From: Pezicula radicicola
Lineage: Eukaryota > Ascomycota > Leotiomycetes > Helotiales > Dermateaceae
Reading direction: 5' to 3'
Assembly (NCBI GenBank): GCA_003008705.1
Contig: PDUO01000004.1
Span: 186,001-250,000 of the forward strand
Length of the DNA stretch: 64,000 nt
Shown here: piece after piece, positions 1-11,771 of the stretch
How the letters are laid out: every line of letters begins with the position of its first letter
Numbering within the stretch: position 1 is the stretch's first letter
Translations under genes and position numbers: made by a program
The notes under the pieces: model-generated
Seen by the model: only the letters and a program-made list of their open reading frames with translations
Told to the model about the DNA's origin: nothing
Databases searched by the model: none

Positions 1-957
1 AGCTTGCAGAAGGCTGCGGGAATACTGTGGAATACGGAGTAATAGCACCAAAATAGTGAACTGTAGTGACCTCGTCGACGAGAACTGCAGAGGCTCTCAT
101 AGGCTGCTGCAGCACCTGTGGAAATCTCCCGCGAACGTGCACCAAGCCTAAGAGCGCCGGCCGGTAGACTTTCGTCCACCCCTGAAAAACTAAAAAAGCA
201 CACCCTGACCCCCCGACGAGGCTGCTTGGCTCTTGAGGACCCCTACCAATCCTGCTGCCCCTTGCAACGTCTGAGCGTAGAGACACCACACACTCCAACT
301 TCGGCCCAGCATGTGGCTGTCATGTAGGCCAAGCCAAGCAGGCCGCCCTACTATTCGATGTGGCCGGAGGGCCTCAAAGATCTGCTCATTTTGTTGCAAA
401 AAAAGATGCACACAAAAGAGGGAGGTGCATCGTCGGTGATATATTGGAAATTGATAGCCATTAATGAAGACCAAAGATGGTCTTTGGTCATGATACGATT
501 CCATCATCACACGCAGATAAGCTATGTAATTGCAATCTCTGTACCTAATCTATTGACGGGAAGCGGGCAGGCAAGATTATTATTTACTTTCGTAGACCGC
601 GCGCGCGTGCTCTTGGCTGCTGGTGCGGTAATCTCCTGGAGAGGGGTGATCGGCCTGTCTGCTTGAATAATGAGGTGCGAATTGCCTAGTCATCGCCCAA
701 CATGGTGACGATGGACTTCTATCGCGACCACTTTGAAAAGTAAGAAAGGTGGGAGACGGGGGAGACGAGAGATCAGGGGACGAATTATCGTTGTCAACCA
801 GATGGCACCCCAGTGGTTCATTGAAATTGTTGTCCATGCTGGTGGTACGTCGCATGGAGATGGAGGAGTGTGCCTACTGTACCTGCAGCTCCATGTGATA
901 ATACGAGCTGGTGAGCTGTCGCTGTCACGCTTGTGTCGCGTGAAGCTTTAGGCTTTT

Positions 958-1018
958 GGGGGTGAAGGAAGGAAGGGAAGGAAAGGAAGGAAGAAAAGGA
1001 ACAAAAGGAAGGGGAAGT
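958..1018. repeat. polypurine tract
   Basis: An almost uninterrupted G/A run of about 60 bases built from GGAA and GAAA variants. Nothing else is associated with it. Confidence 0.8.
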
Positions 1019-2342
1019 ATGAAGTTGTATCAATACTCATCACTGATTCACAGGGTATTTGTCGGGCTTTGGTAAAGAGAGACAGTGGCGAGCAGCCACG
1101 CAATACAACGGATTCAATTTACGAAGCAGTATGCGGCGAATTGTTGTGTAGCCTCGTTTTTTTTTTGACCCGGGCAACACCCTTATTTAGTAGTCTCTGA
1201 AGCTAATAACGCCGCTCATTGTTCACTGTTGCGGGCTCTTGACCTCTTCGTACCTTAGGTAGGAACTGTATAAAACGATCGTCGCAAACCAAGATGAGCC
1301 AACCTTGATCCCGAAAGGAGTGTGAGGAAGAGCGAAGCCAGGCTTGCGGATGCGAAGATGTGGATTCTTTGTCGAGGCTGTTTTGGTCGTAGCCTGGGGG
1401 ATTGAGGTTGGCGGTTGGAAGCGATCTATTCAGCTGCTGCCCTACGGCAAAACCTCATGCAGCTTGATGGGAGTACCTTATTGTACGGAGCAATAAATGC
1501 ACTTATCGTCACCCGTGCTTTGTGCCTCGCTTCTGTCCTGGTATCAACTGCATGACTTTTCTTCTTCTTCTTCTGCTTGCTGCTTCTGCGGAGTACTTCT
1601 CAAACGATTGGCGTTCTATTTTTGACGGATAGGATATGATGTTGGCCGTCAGTCAGTCCCTGATTCTCTCGTGATACACAAAAAAAGCATGGCATGCTTT
1701 CTTATTGTATTTTGATTATTTTTTATTTTTCCATACCGTGAGTCCGGTACGTCCTCCGTATTCAAACCTGACAGAAGCTCTTCCCCCCCCCCTCTCCCCA
1801 AAAGGGTATGCTGGAGCGTCACTCCCTTCGCTCGGCATATGCCCTCCGACCACCCTTGCATTTCAACGTTCGCCCTCATCCGCTCGCTGGCCTATCCCTG
1901 GTCCTGCAGCCCTCGCCCTCGCTATGCTAGCATCCTGGTCTCATCCCTTCCCCTGCCTCGCCTGCCTGGCCTGCCTTGCCCATCGTCACAGCCAAATCTG
2001 GAGACCCAACCTAGAAAAGGCCCAAGCATACAGTAGTACGAAAAATAATACTGTGGGCAAGACTCCATCCATCTGTATCCATCCGCCTTGCAGCATCCCT
2101 CCCTTTTTGTACATCAGAGTCAGTCCTCCCCAACTCGCCAAACCTCCCTTCCAAAATAGTTGTGCTGTGTATGTACAGTACAATACAGGATTGAACAGCA
2201 ATTCCTTCTCCGCCACTTCCTACTTCCCAATCCCCAACTCTCCAATAATCCTTGCCTGAAATTGAGGTCCTGAGTTCGCGACCCACGACCGCGCCCTCCG
2301 CCCTCAAGTTCTCCGCGGTCCGGATCTGCACCCTCTCCAAGG

Positions 2343-2373
2343 AGAAAAGAAAAGAAAAGAAAAGAAAAGAAAA
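2343..2373. repeat. (AAAAG)n microsatellite
   Basis: Six tandem copies of the pentamer AAAAG, ending in an A/T-rich tail. It lies about 1.1 kb upstream of the RasGEF start codon, possibly within the promoter or leader. Confidence 0.85.
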
Positions 2374-3444
2374 TAAATAACTAACTTTTACCTACGGCCG
2401 ACGCTTCAATTGCGCAGCAGCTGGACTACTGACTGAAAAGACTCAAAGGGTATCGTGGTCCGCGGTGAAGTGTGCAGAAAGCTGTTGGTTGCGTCTCGAA
2501 TCGAGATCCTGAAGTTTCAACGCACCGCACTGGCATTGCTCGAACGGCGCATCAGCCATCTCCAAAAACTACGACATACAACGAGTCACAACACATCCGA
2601 GACCCTGGGCGCATGGGCTTCCTTTCGACAATTACCCAAACTGTCTGACACGTCCATTGCCCCTCGTTAAGCTCTCGTCGCTACAGTCGCCATACCTCAT
2701 ACTGTACCCTCAAAGTCCTTAGCATAAACCGTTTGCCCCCCCCGTCACCTCCTGCCCTCCCTGCTTGCCCTGCAGCCATCTCGCCCACTCCCCCTTGCCG
2801 TGATATCATAGCACGACAGGCCATCTGGGTGTTCAGGAAGAGAGAAGTTTCGTTGCATTCGAGAACGATTGGCATAAAATTCCTGGACCAGCATCACCAT
2901 CCGGAAGCTGTGCTTGACTAGGTGTCGACGTTTCTTCCCGAAACCCTAAGTCACCTTGAGTCCTTTAACGACTGACCCGAACTGGTATGCACCTTCTCAC
3001 AGCCCGAGCAGGCCACTTTATCGTGACATTCCTTGAGCCCCTTCAGCAGCATTCCTCGAACGCCAATTCACAACAACACACAAAGCTCACACGGAAGGCG
3101 GGTGCTAACCCTCCCCACACGTAGACGCGAGCCAATTCACCACTTTCCCACTCAACAATACAAACAACACTAACGACGACGACGACAACAGGAACAAGGA
3201 GGCGCAGGAAGCAATTGAACAGGTCCTGCAGAACTCGGATCGCCAGGAGGCACGATTCAGAGTCCCATCGCATCGTCACTCCACTTGAAAAGGCTTGGGC
3301 CAGACGCATTGTCGTGAGCCCGGTTTTACATTTAGGAATCCAGCACCGAGCATTCCTTGCTCCACCCCGTCTCGCTCCAACAACACCAACACTTACACTA
3401 CTACACTTTGGAGATTCCATGGTAGCCTCACACGGTAGCCCATC

Positions 3445-6400
3445 ATGGTGAAGGTGGACAAGCAACAACGGACAAGTGCTCTCGTCGCTCCTCTCTCCAT
3501 CCACAAGCAAGGTCGCGCTCAAGACTTCAGTGACCCGGCGAGGCACAAGAGGAATACTTCCTCGCGCAGTAGTACACAAACTTCTTCGACGAGCTCGCAG
3601 ATGACACCGCCTGCGACACCCAATGGGTCGCAGGAAGACTTATCACAGCACATGGAAGCTCCGCAGCCCGTCTTCCACAACTTCTTACGCGCGTTCTATC
3701 CTTTCCACCCAACATATGCCGTCTCGGATAGCACCGTGACATTACCTCTAAACGAAGGCGACGTTGTTTTGGTACATTCGATACATACCAATGGCTGGGC
3801 AGATGGTACGCTGCTTATATCTGGTGCCAGAGGCTGGCTGCCTACAAATTACTGCGAGGCGTATGATCCAGACTCGATGCGGACACTACTCCAGTCTTTG
3901 CTGAACTTCTGGGATTTAATGCGTAGCGGCCAACGCAGTGATAGCGAAGTATTTGGCAACCAAGAGTTCATGAGAGGTATCATCGCTGGGGTTAGGTTTC
4001 TCTTGGTAAGCGACACGATTTGGATTGAATCTGTGACGTACAGTCAGCTTACTTGTCGTAGGAAAAATCAGATTGCCTTACTCGAGAATCACCTCTTGTT
4101 CAAAGCAATGATGGATTGCGCCGAAATCGAAAGGCGCTTTTATCGGATCTGTCTGCGCTTGTGAAATCAGCAAAGCGACTGCAGGAGTTCACTGTTACTT
4201 CAAGCACGGCTGACGACGTGAATGATGTGATAGATGAGATGATATTGAAGGCCTTCAAGATCGTTATCAAGGGAGTGAGGTTCCTTGATATTCTGGATGA
4301 GGACCGAAGATCTCGCCAGCCCATTGTCCATAGGGTGATGTCCACTGTCCTCGAAGAAGTTTATAACCCCCCAACTCCTCCAGCAGATTCGATGTCATTC
4401 GAAGGGACACAGCATTCAGACACAGCATCTTCCGATGCAACGTCCCGCAGAAGTTCGAGGGTCAGCACAGCGAGTGGTTCCACACGGCCCGACGAACAAA
4501 CAAATTTCCAGTCATACAAACGAACGTCATTTGCACAACCAGGAAATTCTACCGCTGAGAGACGGCTGTCAAGGCCAACCTCGATGTTGGTCAAAAGGCA
4601 GTCTGTATCGCATCGCCTCTCTCAAAGTCTTCCAGCAGTGCAGCGACAGAATCTGGTCTCTGAGCGGCTAAATGCTAGCCATGATACCTTTCTCTCATAC
4701 CTTGGATCATTTATTGGGCGGTTACATCTTCAGTCTCAGTCTTCCGCAGATCTGCTAGTCACCATCCGGCATTCGGTTACTGCCGGGCGAGCCCTCCTAT
4801 CAGTTGTCGAGGTCGTATGCGCCCACGACCATCTTAGCGCCGATGCTTTAGACCAGGCTCGAGGCGGGATGTATGATCGCATCAACAAGCTAGTAGTTGC
4901 AGCAAGAGAAATTATCCAAAATTCGGGACTAGAGGAGGATGATGTAGTTATGCCACAGGAAAATGGGCGCCTTCTTATGGCTGCAACAGCATGTGTGAAG
5001 GCTGCCGGAGAATGCGTAGCAAAAACGAAATTCGTCATCGAGCGTATTGGCGATTTTGACTTCGAAGATGGCTTGGGAATAGATGTCGATCAGATTAGCT
5101 TGGCAACAGAACAAAGCAGTAGTTCGAACCAAGACGCTGATAGCACACCAGCCTCAACGGCTGTTACGACAGAATCAGCAAGCAAACCTGCTCGGCCACC
5201 ACTCATCATTCCTGCGTATGAGAAACCACTCCCCGAAGTTCCCCAAGAAACTTCCGCAGACGACGATAAGAGCCTTTCACCCCGAACTCTGGCCCCAGTC
5301 ACTGAAGGCCAGGATGGAAGTGATACTAACACAAACCCACGATCTTCGTTCTTACCACCACTTCCAAAACTAACCAGCCCATTGATGGCCCAGGAGGATT
5401 ACAGCCCTTCTGACAAATCATCTACACACGATGGAGATTATCAAGCATCATTCCGCTCAGGAAGCATTGCAATCTCAAGTACTGGGACTAGCAGTACATA
5501 TCTCAGCAGCATGCGCGACTCGGAGTCAAGCATGATTTCGACATCTACGCGAGCTACCACTCCAGACCTAACAGTATATGCGCCAAGGACTCAGCCGTCA
5601 TTTTCGGATTTGAGTGTTAGCGGTAGTCAATCGACTCTGGCTGAAGAAGAGGATGGGGAATCTAAGATGCTCGAAAGGACATTCGCTCACGAGTTGATGC
5701 ATAACAAGGAAGGCCAGATTACTGGAGGCACTTTGCCAGCGCTTGTTGAGCGTCTGACAACCCATGACTCCACACCAGACGCAATGTTTGTCTCGACTTT
5801 CTACCTCACCTTCCGATTATTTGCTACACCAGTCGAACTCGCCAAAGCATTAGTTGACAGATTCGACTACGTCGCTGAAAGTCCCCATATTGCAGGTCCA
5901 GTTAGACTACGCGTCTACAATGTATTCAAAGGCTGGCTCGAGTCGCACTGGCGTCAAACGGCGGATCAGGACGCCTTAGCTGTTATTGAACATTTTGCAC
6001 AAGACAAGCTCCTGGCAGTCCTACCTGCAGCTGGACGTCGCTTAACAGAGCTCACTACTAAGGTTGCTTCGACTGAGGGGCCCCTAGTTCCTCGCCTTGT
6101 ATCATCAATGGGCAAGACAAGTACATCAATCGGCCAATACATCCCTGCTGACACACCACTCCCACCGGCAAATATGACCAAGACACAGACAGCGGCTCTA
6201 AAGAATTGGAAGATGGGTGGTAGTATGCCTGATCTATTAATATTCGACCCGCTTGAGTTAGCTAGACAGCTGACCATCAAGGAGATGAACATATTTTGTT
6301 CTATCATGCCGGATGAGCTTCTCGGATCAGAATGGACTAAGAGGTCAGCCTCGAATGCCTTGAATGTAAGGGCAATGTCAACACTCTCAACAGACCTCTC

Positions 6401-7091
6401 AAACCTAGTGGCTGATACCATTCTTCAACATGACGATGCAAAGAAGCGAGCAGTCACTATCAAACACTGGATCAAGGTTGCGCACAAATGCTTAGAGCTT
6501 AACAACTATGATACGTTGATGGCCATCATTTGCTCGCTTAACTCATCCACCATTGTACGACTGAAGAGAACATGGGATATTGTCTCATTGAGACGACGGG
6601 ATATGCTCAAGGGACTCCAGGCCATTGTTGAACCCGACAAAAACTACGGAGTTCTCCGGCGAAGACTTCATGATCATGTACCACCATGTCTCCCATTTGT
6701 CGGTACATACTTGACCGACCTCACCTTTGTGGATGCTGGTAACCCAGCTACCAAACAACTACCTGGCCTTGGTGGTCATGAAGGTATGGCAGTTATCAAC
6801 TTTGATAAGCATACTCGGACTGCCAAAATCATTGGAGAGCTTCAGCGATTCCAGATTCCATACCGCCTTACAGAGGTTCCTGAGCTCCAAGAGTGGATCC
6901 AAGCACAGATTGTTCGGGTTAAGTCATCGCCTGACCTCGAGAATGTCCAACAACAATATCGGAAGTCACTACTTTTGGAACCTCGCCAGACGTTCCCGAA
7001 ACCTTCTCCCGTAGATGCTCCCCAGGGTGGCGCCTTTTCCTTCTGGCCTCACTCCAGTAAGGACAGAAACACTTCCATTCCTACCATTTAA
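3445..7091 (+). CDS. CDC25: SH3-domain Ras guanine-nucleotide exchange factor (CDC25-like)
   Basis: Two exons, 3445-4005 and 4062-7091, joined across a 56-nt GT-AG intron (4006-4061, phase 0), give 1196 residues. An SH3 domain covers about residues 79-141 (AFYPF at its first strand, GARGWLPTNY at its last). A long Ser/Thr-rich linker follows. A RasGEF_N module starts near residue 740 and the catalytic RasGEF domain spans about 912-1137 (LIFDPLELARQLT at its start; IKHWIKVAHKCLELNNYDT in the core). SH3 plus RasGEF_N plus RasGEF is the architecture of yeast Cdc25/Sdc25, which load Ras with GTP at the plasma membrane and feed the cAMP-PKA pathway. The length is in the usual range for filamentous fungi. 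The start ATG is the first in frame before the SH3 domain. A short upstream frame overlaps it (see findings). The symbol is assigned by architecture, not by alignment. Confidence 0.93.
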
Positions 7092-8590
7092 GATCTCCAG
7101 TACGGAGACCTTCTTACTTCACACATTAACTTCCGACGCATACCACACACCCTCATGACCGATTTGATACCCAACTTTGAATAGCGTTTTTAGCGAATGA
7201 TCTTTATTTGGTTCCGGCGTTTTTGGGACGGATCCCCTTTCTTTTTCACCACTATTGAATACCATATTTGGCGTGGCATCGCCATTAGAGCATATTGGTA
7301 TTGGGCAGCAACATTCTGCCTACCTGGATTGTTCGAATCATTACGGCCGTTTACTGGAAATGAGGCATTATTTGGGAAGCCCGGCGGTGGGCATTAGGGA
7401 TAATTTTCCTCTTGGCTTGTGTTTGAAAAGAATTCTTTTTAATTGTATTCACACATACCCGCATCCTTTTCGTTCTTGTTGACGTCTTGTTTTTTTCTTT
7501 CTTTTCTTTTATTGTCAGAGTTAGAGAGGGCAGGAATTTGCTGGCTGGAAGAAAGACAGGCATACCTCATCATCACACAACAAAAGCTTTGTGGTTCGGG
7601 CTGGATTCGAGATTTTTTTTCTCCAACAGAGCTCGCGCTCGACTTTCATTTCTGTTGTATACATCATTCTTTGTAGGGCCTGTGTGAAGGAGCAGGATAA
7701 GATGGAATATGGCTTGGCGAGGGCTGAGCAAGGGCTGGCAAAAGCAACAGACAAAAGTTGGCGGCAACGCTGAGAAGGGATGCATGCATATGTGTACAGC
7801 AGTGGACAAGGCGGTGGGTAGTAAGCTGAGAATTGCTGCTACTGCAAAGAAGCTGTGATGAATGAATTTTATGATTATAAATTAAGTTCTGTCTACACTG
7901 CCGCTAGTTATGATTTTTGTGAAAGTGAAATAGTGAGACGGTGTATTTCGGCTCCTTTATTTTATGTGTCTGTCTTTATATAAATTGCCTATTACCTACT
8001 AAGTATTCTATATGATAGTTCGTAGAGCGTACCTTCCAGGGGGTCTAGCTTAGGTAGGTTTAATAGTACTTGTGTGACGCTATAGCTTACTTAGTTCGTC
8101 GCTCATTTAGTTAGTAGCCAGGCCATTTATATAGCCAGCGTAGCCACACGCTTCTCTTCTTCTTTATCTGCAATTAATACCACTATTGACCAGATCGCCC
8201 ACTCACAAAGTCTTAAAGTACCTTATTTTTAAATACTCTAGATAGGAATTTTCTTACATTAGGATTTATCTAAGAAATTACTAAGGACGTTTAATCTCTT
8301 ACTTAATATACCCCATATAATAATACTTTATTTTAGTTATACTTTCTACGAAGTAAATTCTCTGCCTACAGTTAGCTATACGGCCGAGTTAACTCGGCTG
8401 CGGTTAGGCGACACGGAAATGTTTGCTGGCTTCCTTTTCTACTTAGCCCCCCAACGAAGACCTGCCTTCACACGGCGGTAGGGGCGTGAGTACTCGAATC
8501 TCTAAGGAGATTCGACGAAACAAAATAGTCTTTATTGTCGTCGCTAGTACCTAGCCAACAGCAGGCTCTTACAACGTCCCGAGTAAACCG
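7092..8590. other. RasGEF 3' flank grading into AT-rich DNA
   Basis: Holds the RasGEF 3' UTR (T-rich to about 7650), then anonymous sequence. A perfect 16-bp palindrome, GCCGAGTTAACTCGGC, lies at 8383-8398, and a short hairpin (CGAATCTC/GAGATTCG arms) near 8496-8515. The open frames between 7197 and 7809 look like chance translations. No gene seen. Confidence 0.5.
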
Positions 8591-9125
8591 ATATCCTATA
8601 CCTAGTGACTAGTACGGACGAGTAGATAACTAATTCTATAGCAATATACTCTTTGATTTAAAGATAAAGAAGGGATAGTAAGGGAAGAGATATAGTATAC
8701 GCATCTCCGTCTCCTAGCGATTAGATTGTTTATTAGAGCTCTAGATACAGGGAAGGATATAGGTAGATTATTATAAGGGTATATAACTTTACATATACTT
8801 AGAGGATAGTTTAAAGAGGTTTTTTAGTAGGAGATATTTTCCCTTAATATATAGAGCTACCTACTACCTAAGGCTAGTATTCTCTATATATAAATACAAT
8901 TATTATAAAGGCTTATTATATACAGAGGGAAATATTACACTAGATATTATTAATTTATAAGTATAATAGCTATAGAAAGAAATATATATTACGAGTAGGG
9001 GAAGAGCTATATTACTTGTATAGGGATAGTAGTACTTATTTAATAAGGGTATTTTAAGGATTTATACTCCCCTATTAGCTATATAACTATACCTAGGTAT
9101 ATAGAACCAAGTCTATATAAGGCCT
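8590..9125. repeat. AT-rich, RIP-like block (degenerate repeat)
   Basis: Very rich in TpA steps with few CpA or TpG steps, and without usable open frames. This is the dinucleotide profile left by repeat-induced point mutation (RIP) in Pezizomycotina. No terminal repeats or residual transposase are readable, so the original element cannot be named. It lies directly upstream of the thioesterase pseudogene. Confidence 0.5.
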
Positions 9126-9339
9126 TCGGCCTTGGAACGGACTCTAAATTGACTCTATCATCATCATTATCATCCTTTTCTACTTAGTGACTAGTACTTG
9201 AGGTTGAAAACGCTCAGCCTTAACATCCTCGGTCCAATTCAAGCACCGAGGTAAGTGTCATAGGCAATATATGTAAACGCCAGTAATGCCGAAGCCATAT
9301 AATGGTAGTTGCAATTTTGGTTTAGCCAAGAGCCTTTTT

Positions 9340-10122
9340 GAAACCCCCTTTGTAAACTCTTTTCAACCCCTTGGAATTTCCTGGACGATTGGGCAATAGC
9401 AACCCTATCGCATACGGCGGTTGTTCGAAAGCCATCGCTGTCCATGCTGCAGGCAAGACCGTGAAAGACGGCTTCAACCTGTACTCGGTACTTGGGGTAT
9501 TTCCTTGGGCCTGCTTTCATTGACCGCCCTGTGCGTTGTCGAGTGCATCGCTCCAGGGACACCAGGACCTTTGCAACTCGACGTGTTGTATCGCAAACGT
9601 TGCTCAAGGCAAGCTCAGCAAGAAGCATGTGAGCCTGCTGGCCCCTATGTTTTCCCTCATGGATGGGAAAGTTCTTCGAGCAGAAATCATGCATCGAGGG
9701 TGTCACTCACGGGTCAAAACATGATGGGATTCGCCAAGCACCTGCGTACAGACCAAGATCGGCTCTTAATCACAGACAAATACTCAGCCGAATAGATAAG
9801 TGCAAAGGGCGACCTATCTACTCTGACGGAGCAGCTTTCTGAGTTGGCCTTTAATATGGATGGAGGCCTCACCTTGCCACTCGTCCACGATCACAAGTTC
9901 TTAGAAGATGTGGGAGAATGCTCGTCCCTTGACTTTGCATTGCGCATTTTTTCGAGTGACATCAACCTGACCAAATAGCATGTAAAAGAGAGAAAGATCC
10001 TTGCCGGAGAAGGGGGTCGCACATATTCCGAAGCTCGTTTGTTTGATGAAGCTGGGACACTTGTGGCCATCGAATCACAACAGTCAATAATGAGGCCGTT
10101 ACCAGCGAAAGCTGTCTTGTAA
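9340..10122 (+). pseudogene. acyl-CoA thioesterase (TesB / acyl-CoA thioesterase II family) pseudogene
   Basis: Translating and switching frames recovers a double-hotdog acyl-CoA thioesterase. An N-terminal part (GNSNPIAYGGCSKAIAVHAA, then KDGFNLYSVLG) runs to about 9497. Adding one G to the register gives GYFLGPAFIDRPVRC and RDTRTFATRRVVSQTL. Another frame change gives GKLSKKHVSLLA. From about 9721 a third block reads to a TAG at 9793-9795 and on through SLDFALRIFSSDINLTK to a second TAG at 9976-9978, then GGRTYSEARLFDEAG and ESQQSIMRP before TAA at 10120. Family members hydrolyse acyl-CoA to fatty acid and CoA, often in peroxisomes. With at least two frameshifts and two in-frame stops this copy is dead. 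The 9976 stop sits where the family has Trp (TGG to TAG), a change compatible with RIP. Confidence 0.75.
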
Positions 10123-10859
10123 GAATGATGGAGCTGTTCAATTGCAGAACTCGGGTTAATGCAGTCCACATATCAAGTAAGTAAGGTACAATGCGGGACA
10201 TAGAATTATAAAAGAGGTCAGAATTACCTTGCTCAACGTTTGTCATGGTATGCTTCGAGCCGGCAGCACTCTCTCTTGGGTACAGCAGAACTCCTCAATA
10301 GGTGGACAGCGATGGGTGGCGGATGACAGGTTCTGGTGTAGACGACGGTGGTTCTTGGTCAGTAGGAGTATGGCACGCATTTGCAGGTCTGAAGACCCTC
10401 TAGTCTGAGTTAGATTATTGGTCCCTGCTGGATGATAAGTGTCGAATACTCTAGGCTCTGATCTTCTACAGAGGAGGCGCTGTTCCACGAATATAACCTC
10501 ATTCTCTTATTGCTTCAGGATCTATTAGCCTCATCCTTTAGAGTTTCCGCGTTTCATTGTAGAATCAGGCTCTTCATGCTATAATTGCACTCATTTTTGG
10601 TGCAATTCTAGTTCTTTCCATGACACTCAATTAATGTACATATAAATCCTATAACCCAGGTGAAAATAGTCAACCAGAATTTAACCAATTAACTAATATC
10701 ACTCATTTTAATCATCAATAAGACAATATTCCTCTACGCACTTTCAATATCTCATTAGGTGTATTTTTTAACTACTTTACCTACTTGCCTACCTAAATCG
10801 CTTTCGCTAACTAAGAGCGACATCGAATTTGTCAGACTATAAATAAGCGAGGTCGATGA
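10123..10859. other. intergenic, no gene seen
   Basis: Separates the thioesterase pseudogene from the 3' end of the metallo-beta-lactamase gene. Open frames on the minus strand between 9891 and 10488 have no domain-like content and overlap the pseudogene antisense. AT-rich from about 10550. Confidence 0.5.
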
Positions 10860-11771
10860 TTAGGCGAAAGCACTCGAGCAGCTCTGCATCAAAATCCACT
10901 CATTCCACCTCTGCGGATACAACTCCTTCATCCTCTTCTCCAGAGCTGTCGCCCCTTCCTTCCCCTCCTTGCCCTCACCCTTCAGCCTCTCACACTCCCT
11001 TTCGAACACCTGAATATACTTCTTCGTTGCTTGCAGCAGGTACGCCCCATCAATTTGACTAGCCCGCTTGTGACCCGCCACCACAATCTTTGGATTCAAT
11101 CCCTCAATCATGGTCAAAGCATCAATCCACTGCTGTCTCTTCTCATGCGTATTCGCCACCCCCAAAAACTGGTAGCAGTCGCCGTAGATGACGTCGCCAC
11201 CAACAACAAGGTCGAGAGATGGAACATGGAGGACCGAGGAGTGCTCGCAGTCAGAATGTGGGACATCGATGGCGTGCAGGTTATGGTCGTCCAGCGTAAA
11301 CTCATTTGATACAGGCAGGGGTGTAGCCAGAGGCTTCTCCTCTGGCAGCTGCCCGTTGGGAAAGAACACCGACCATAGGGTGGTGTACGCGTCTTCGTAC
11401 TGCTCTTTGATGCCGCCTGCAACCTTGGCTGTCGATACCATTTGAATGCCAGGAAAGCGCTTTTGCAGGACAGGTGCGCCGAAGAAGTGGTCGCCATGCG
11501 CGTGCGTGATAAAAAGGTGGGTTAACTTCTTTCCTGGTGCTATTTTGGTGATCCAGTCGGCGAGATCGGTGGTTTGCTGGATGTTGATAGGGGTGTCGAC
11601 GATGACTGCTGAGGTTGGGCCTTGTATGAGAGTGCATGAGATGGGAGACCAGAGCCTTTTATTTGGGTCTGATTCCCCAGTTGCAGCTGGGATAACCGGA
11701 GCGACGTAGACGTCGACTTGGAGTGGTTCTGGGGCCATCGTTAGGAAGTTTTCAGCACTTGACTTCTCCAC
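10860..11771 (-). CDS. metallo-beta-lactamase-fold hydrolase
   Basis: One uninterrupted frame of 303 residues. The zinc-binding signature THAHGDH is at residues 89-95 (His90, His92, Asp94, His95 as ligands). The later ligand region is readable: DVPHSDCEHSSV supplies the third metal-site His, GGDVIYGD the bridging Asp, and IVVAGHKR the last His. The fold is used by glyoxalase II, lactonases, esterases and the stand-alone thioesterases of some polyketide pathways, so the substrate is not predictable. An internal Met at residue 12 (MAPEPLQ) is an alternative start. It lies head-to-head with the NmrA-like gene across 644 bp, so the two could share a promoter. Third positions are C/A-rich near the start and G/T-rich near the end. 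No disabling lesion is seen, in contrast to its neighbours. Confidence 0.88.
   Translation of the reverse strand: MEKSSAENFLTMAPEPLQVDVYVAPVIPAATGESDPNKRLWSPISCTLIQGPTSAVIVDTPINIQQTTDLADWITKIAPGKKLTHLFITHAHGDHFFGAPVLQKRFPGIQMVSTAKVAGGIKEQYEDAYTTLWSVFFPNGQLPEEKPLATPLPVSNEFTLDDHNLHAIDVPHSDCEHSSVLHVPSLDLVVGGDVIYGDCYQFLGVANTHEKRQQWIDALTMIEGLNPKIVVAGHKRASQIDGAYLLQATKKYIQVFERECERLKGEGKEGKEGATALEKRMKELYPQRWNEWILMQSCSSAFA

Larger units (their letters stand above)
1..3444. other. gene-poor region and long leader before the RasGEF gene
   Basis: No convincing coding region is visible on either strand. The open frames are short or low in complexity. The last kilobase (about 2400-3440) is pyrimidine/CA-rich, like the long 5' leaders of fungal regulatory genes, and has several short ATG-started frames ahead of the RasGEF start. 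Simple-sequence tracts are listed separately. No RNA gene was recognised. Confidence 0.5.

Noticed and set aside
1705..2259. 184-codon plus-strand frame
   Set aside because: Pro/Ser-rich, low-complexity translation of pyrimidine-rich DNA with no domain and equally long frames on the other strand.
9239..9706. 155-codon minus-strand frame
   Set aside because: Antisense to the thioesterase pseudogene; the plus strand carries the recognisable family motifs.
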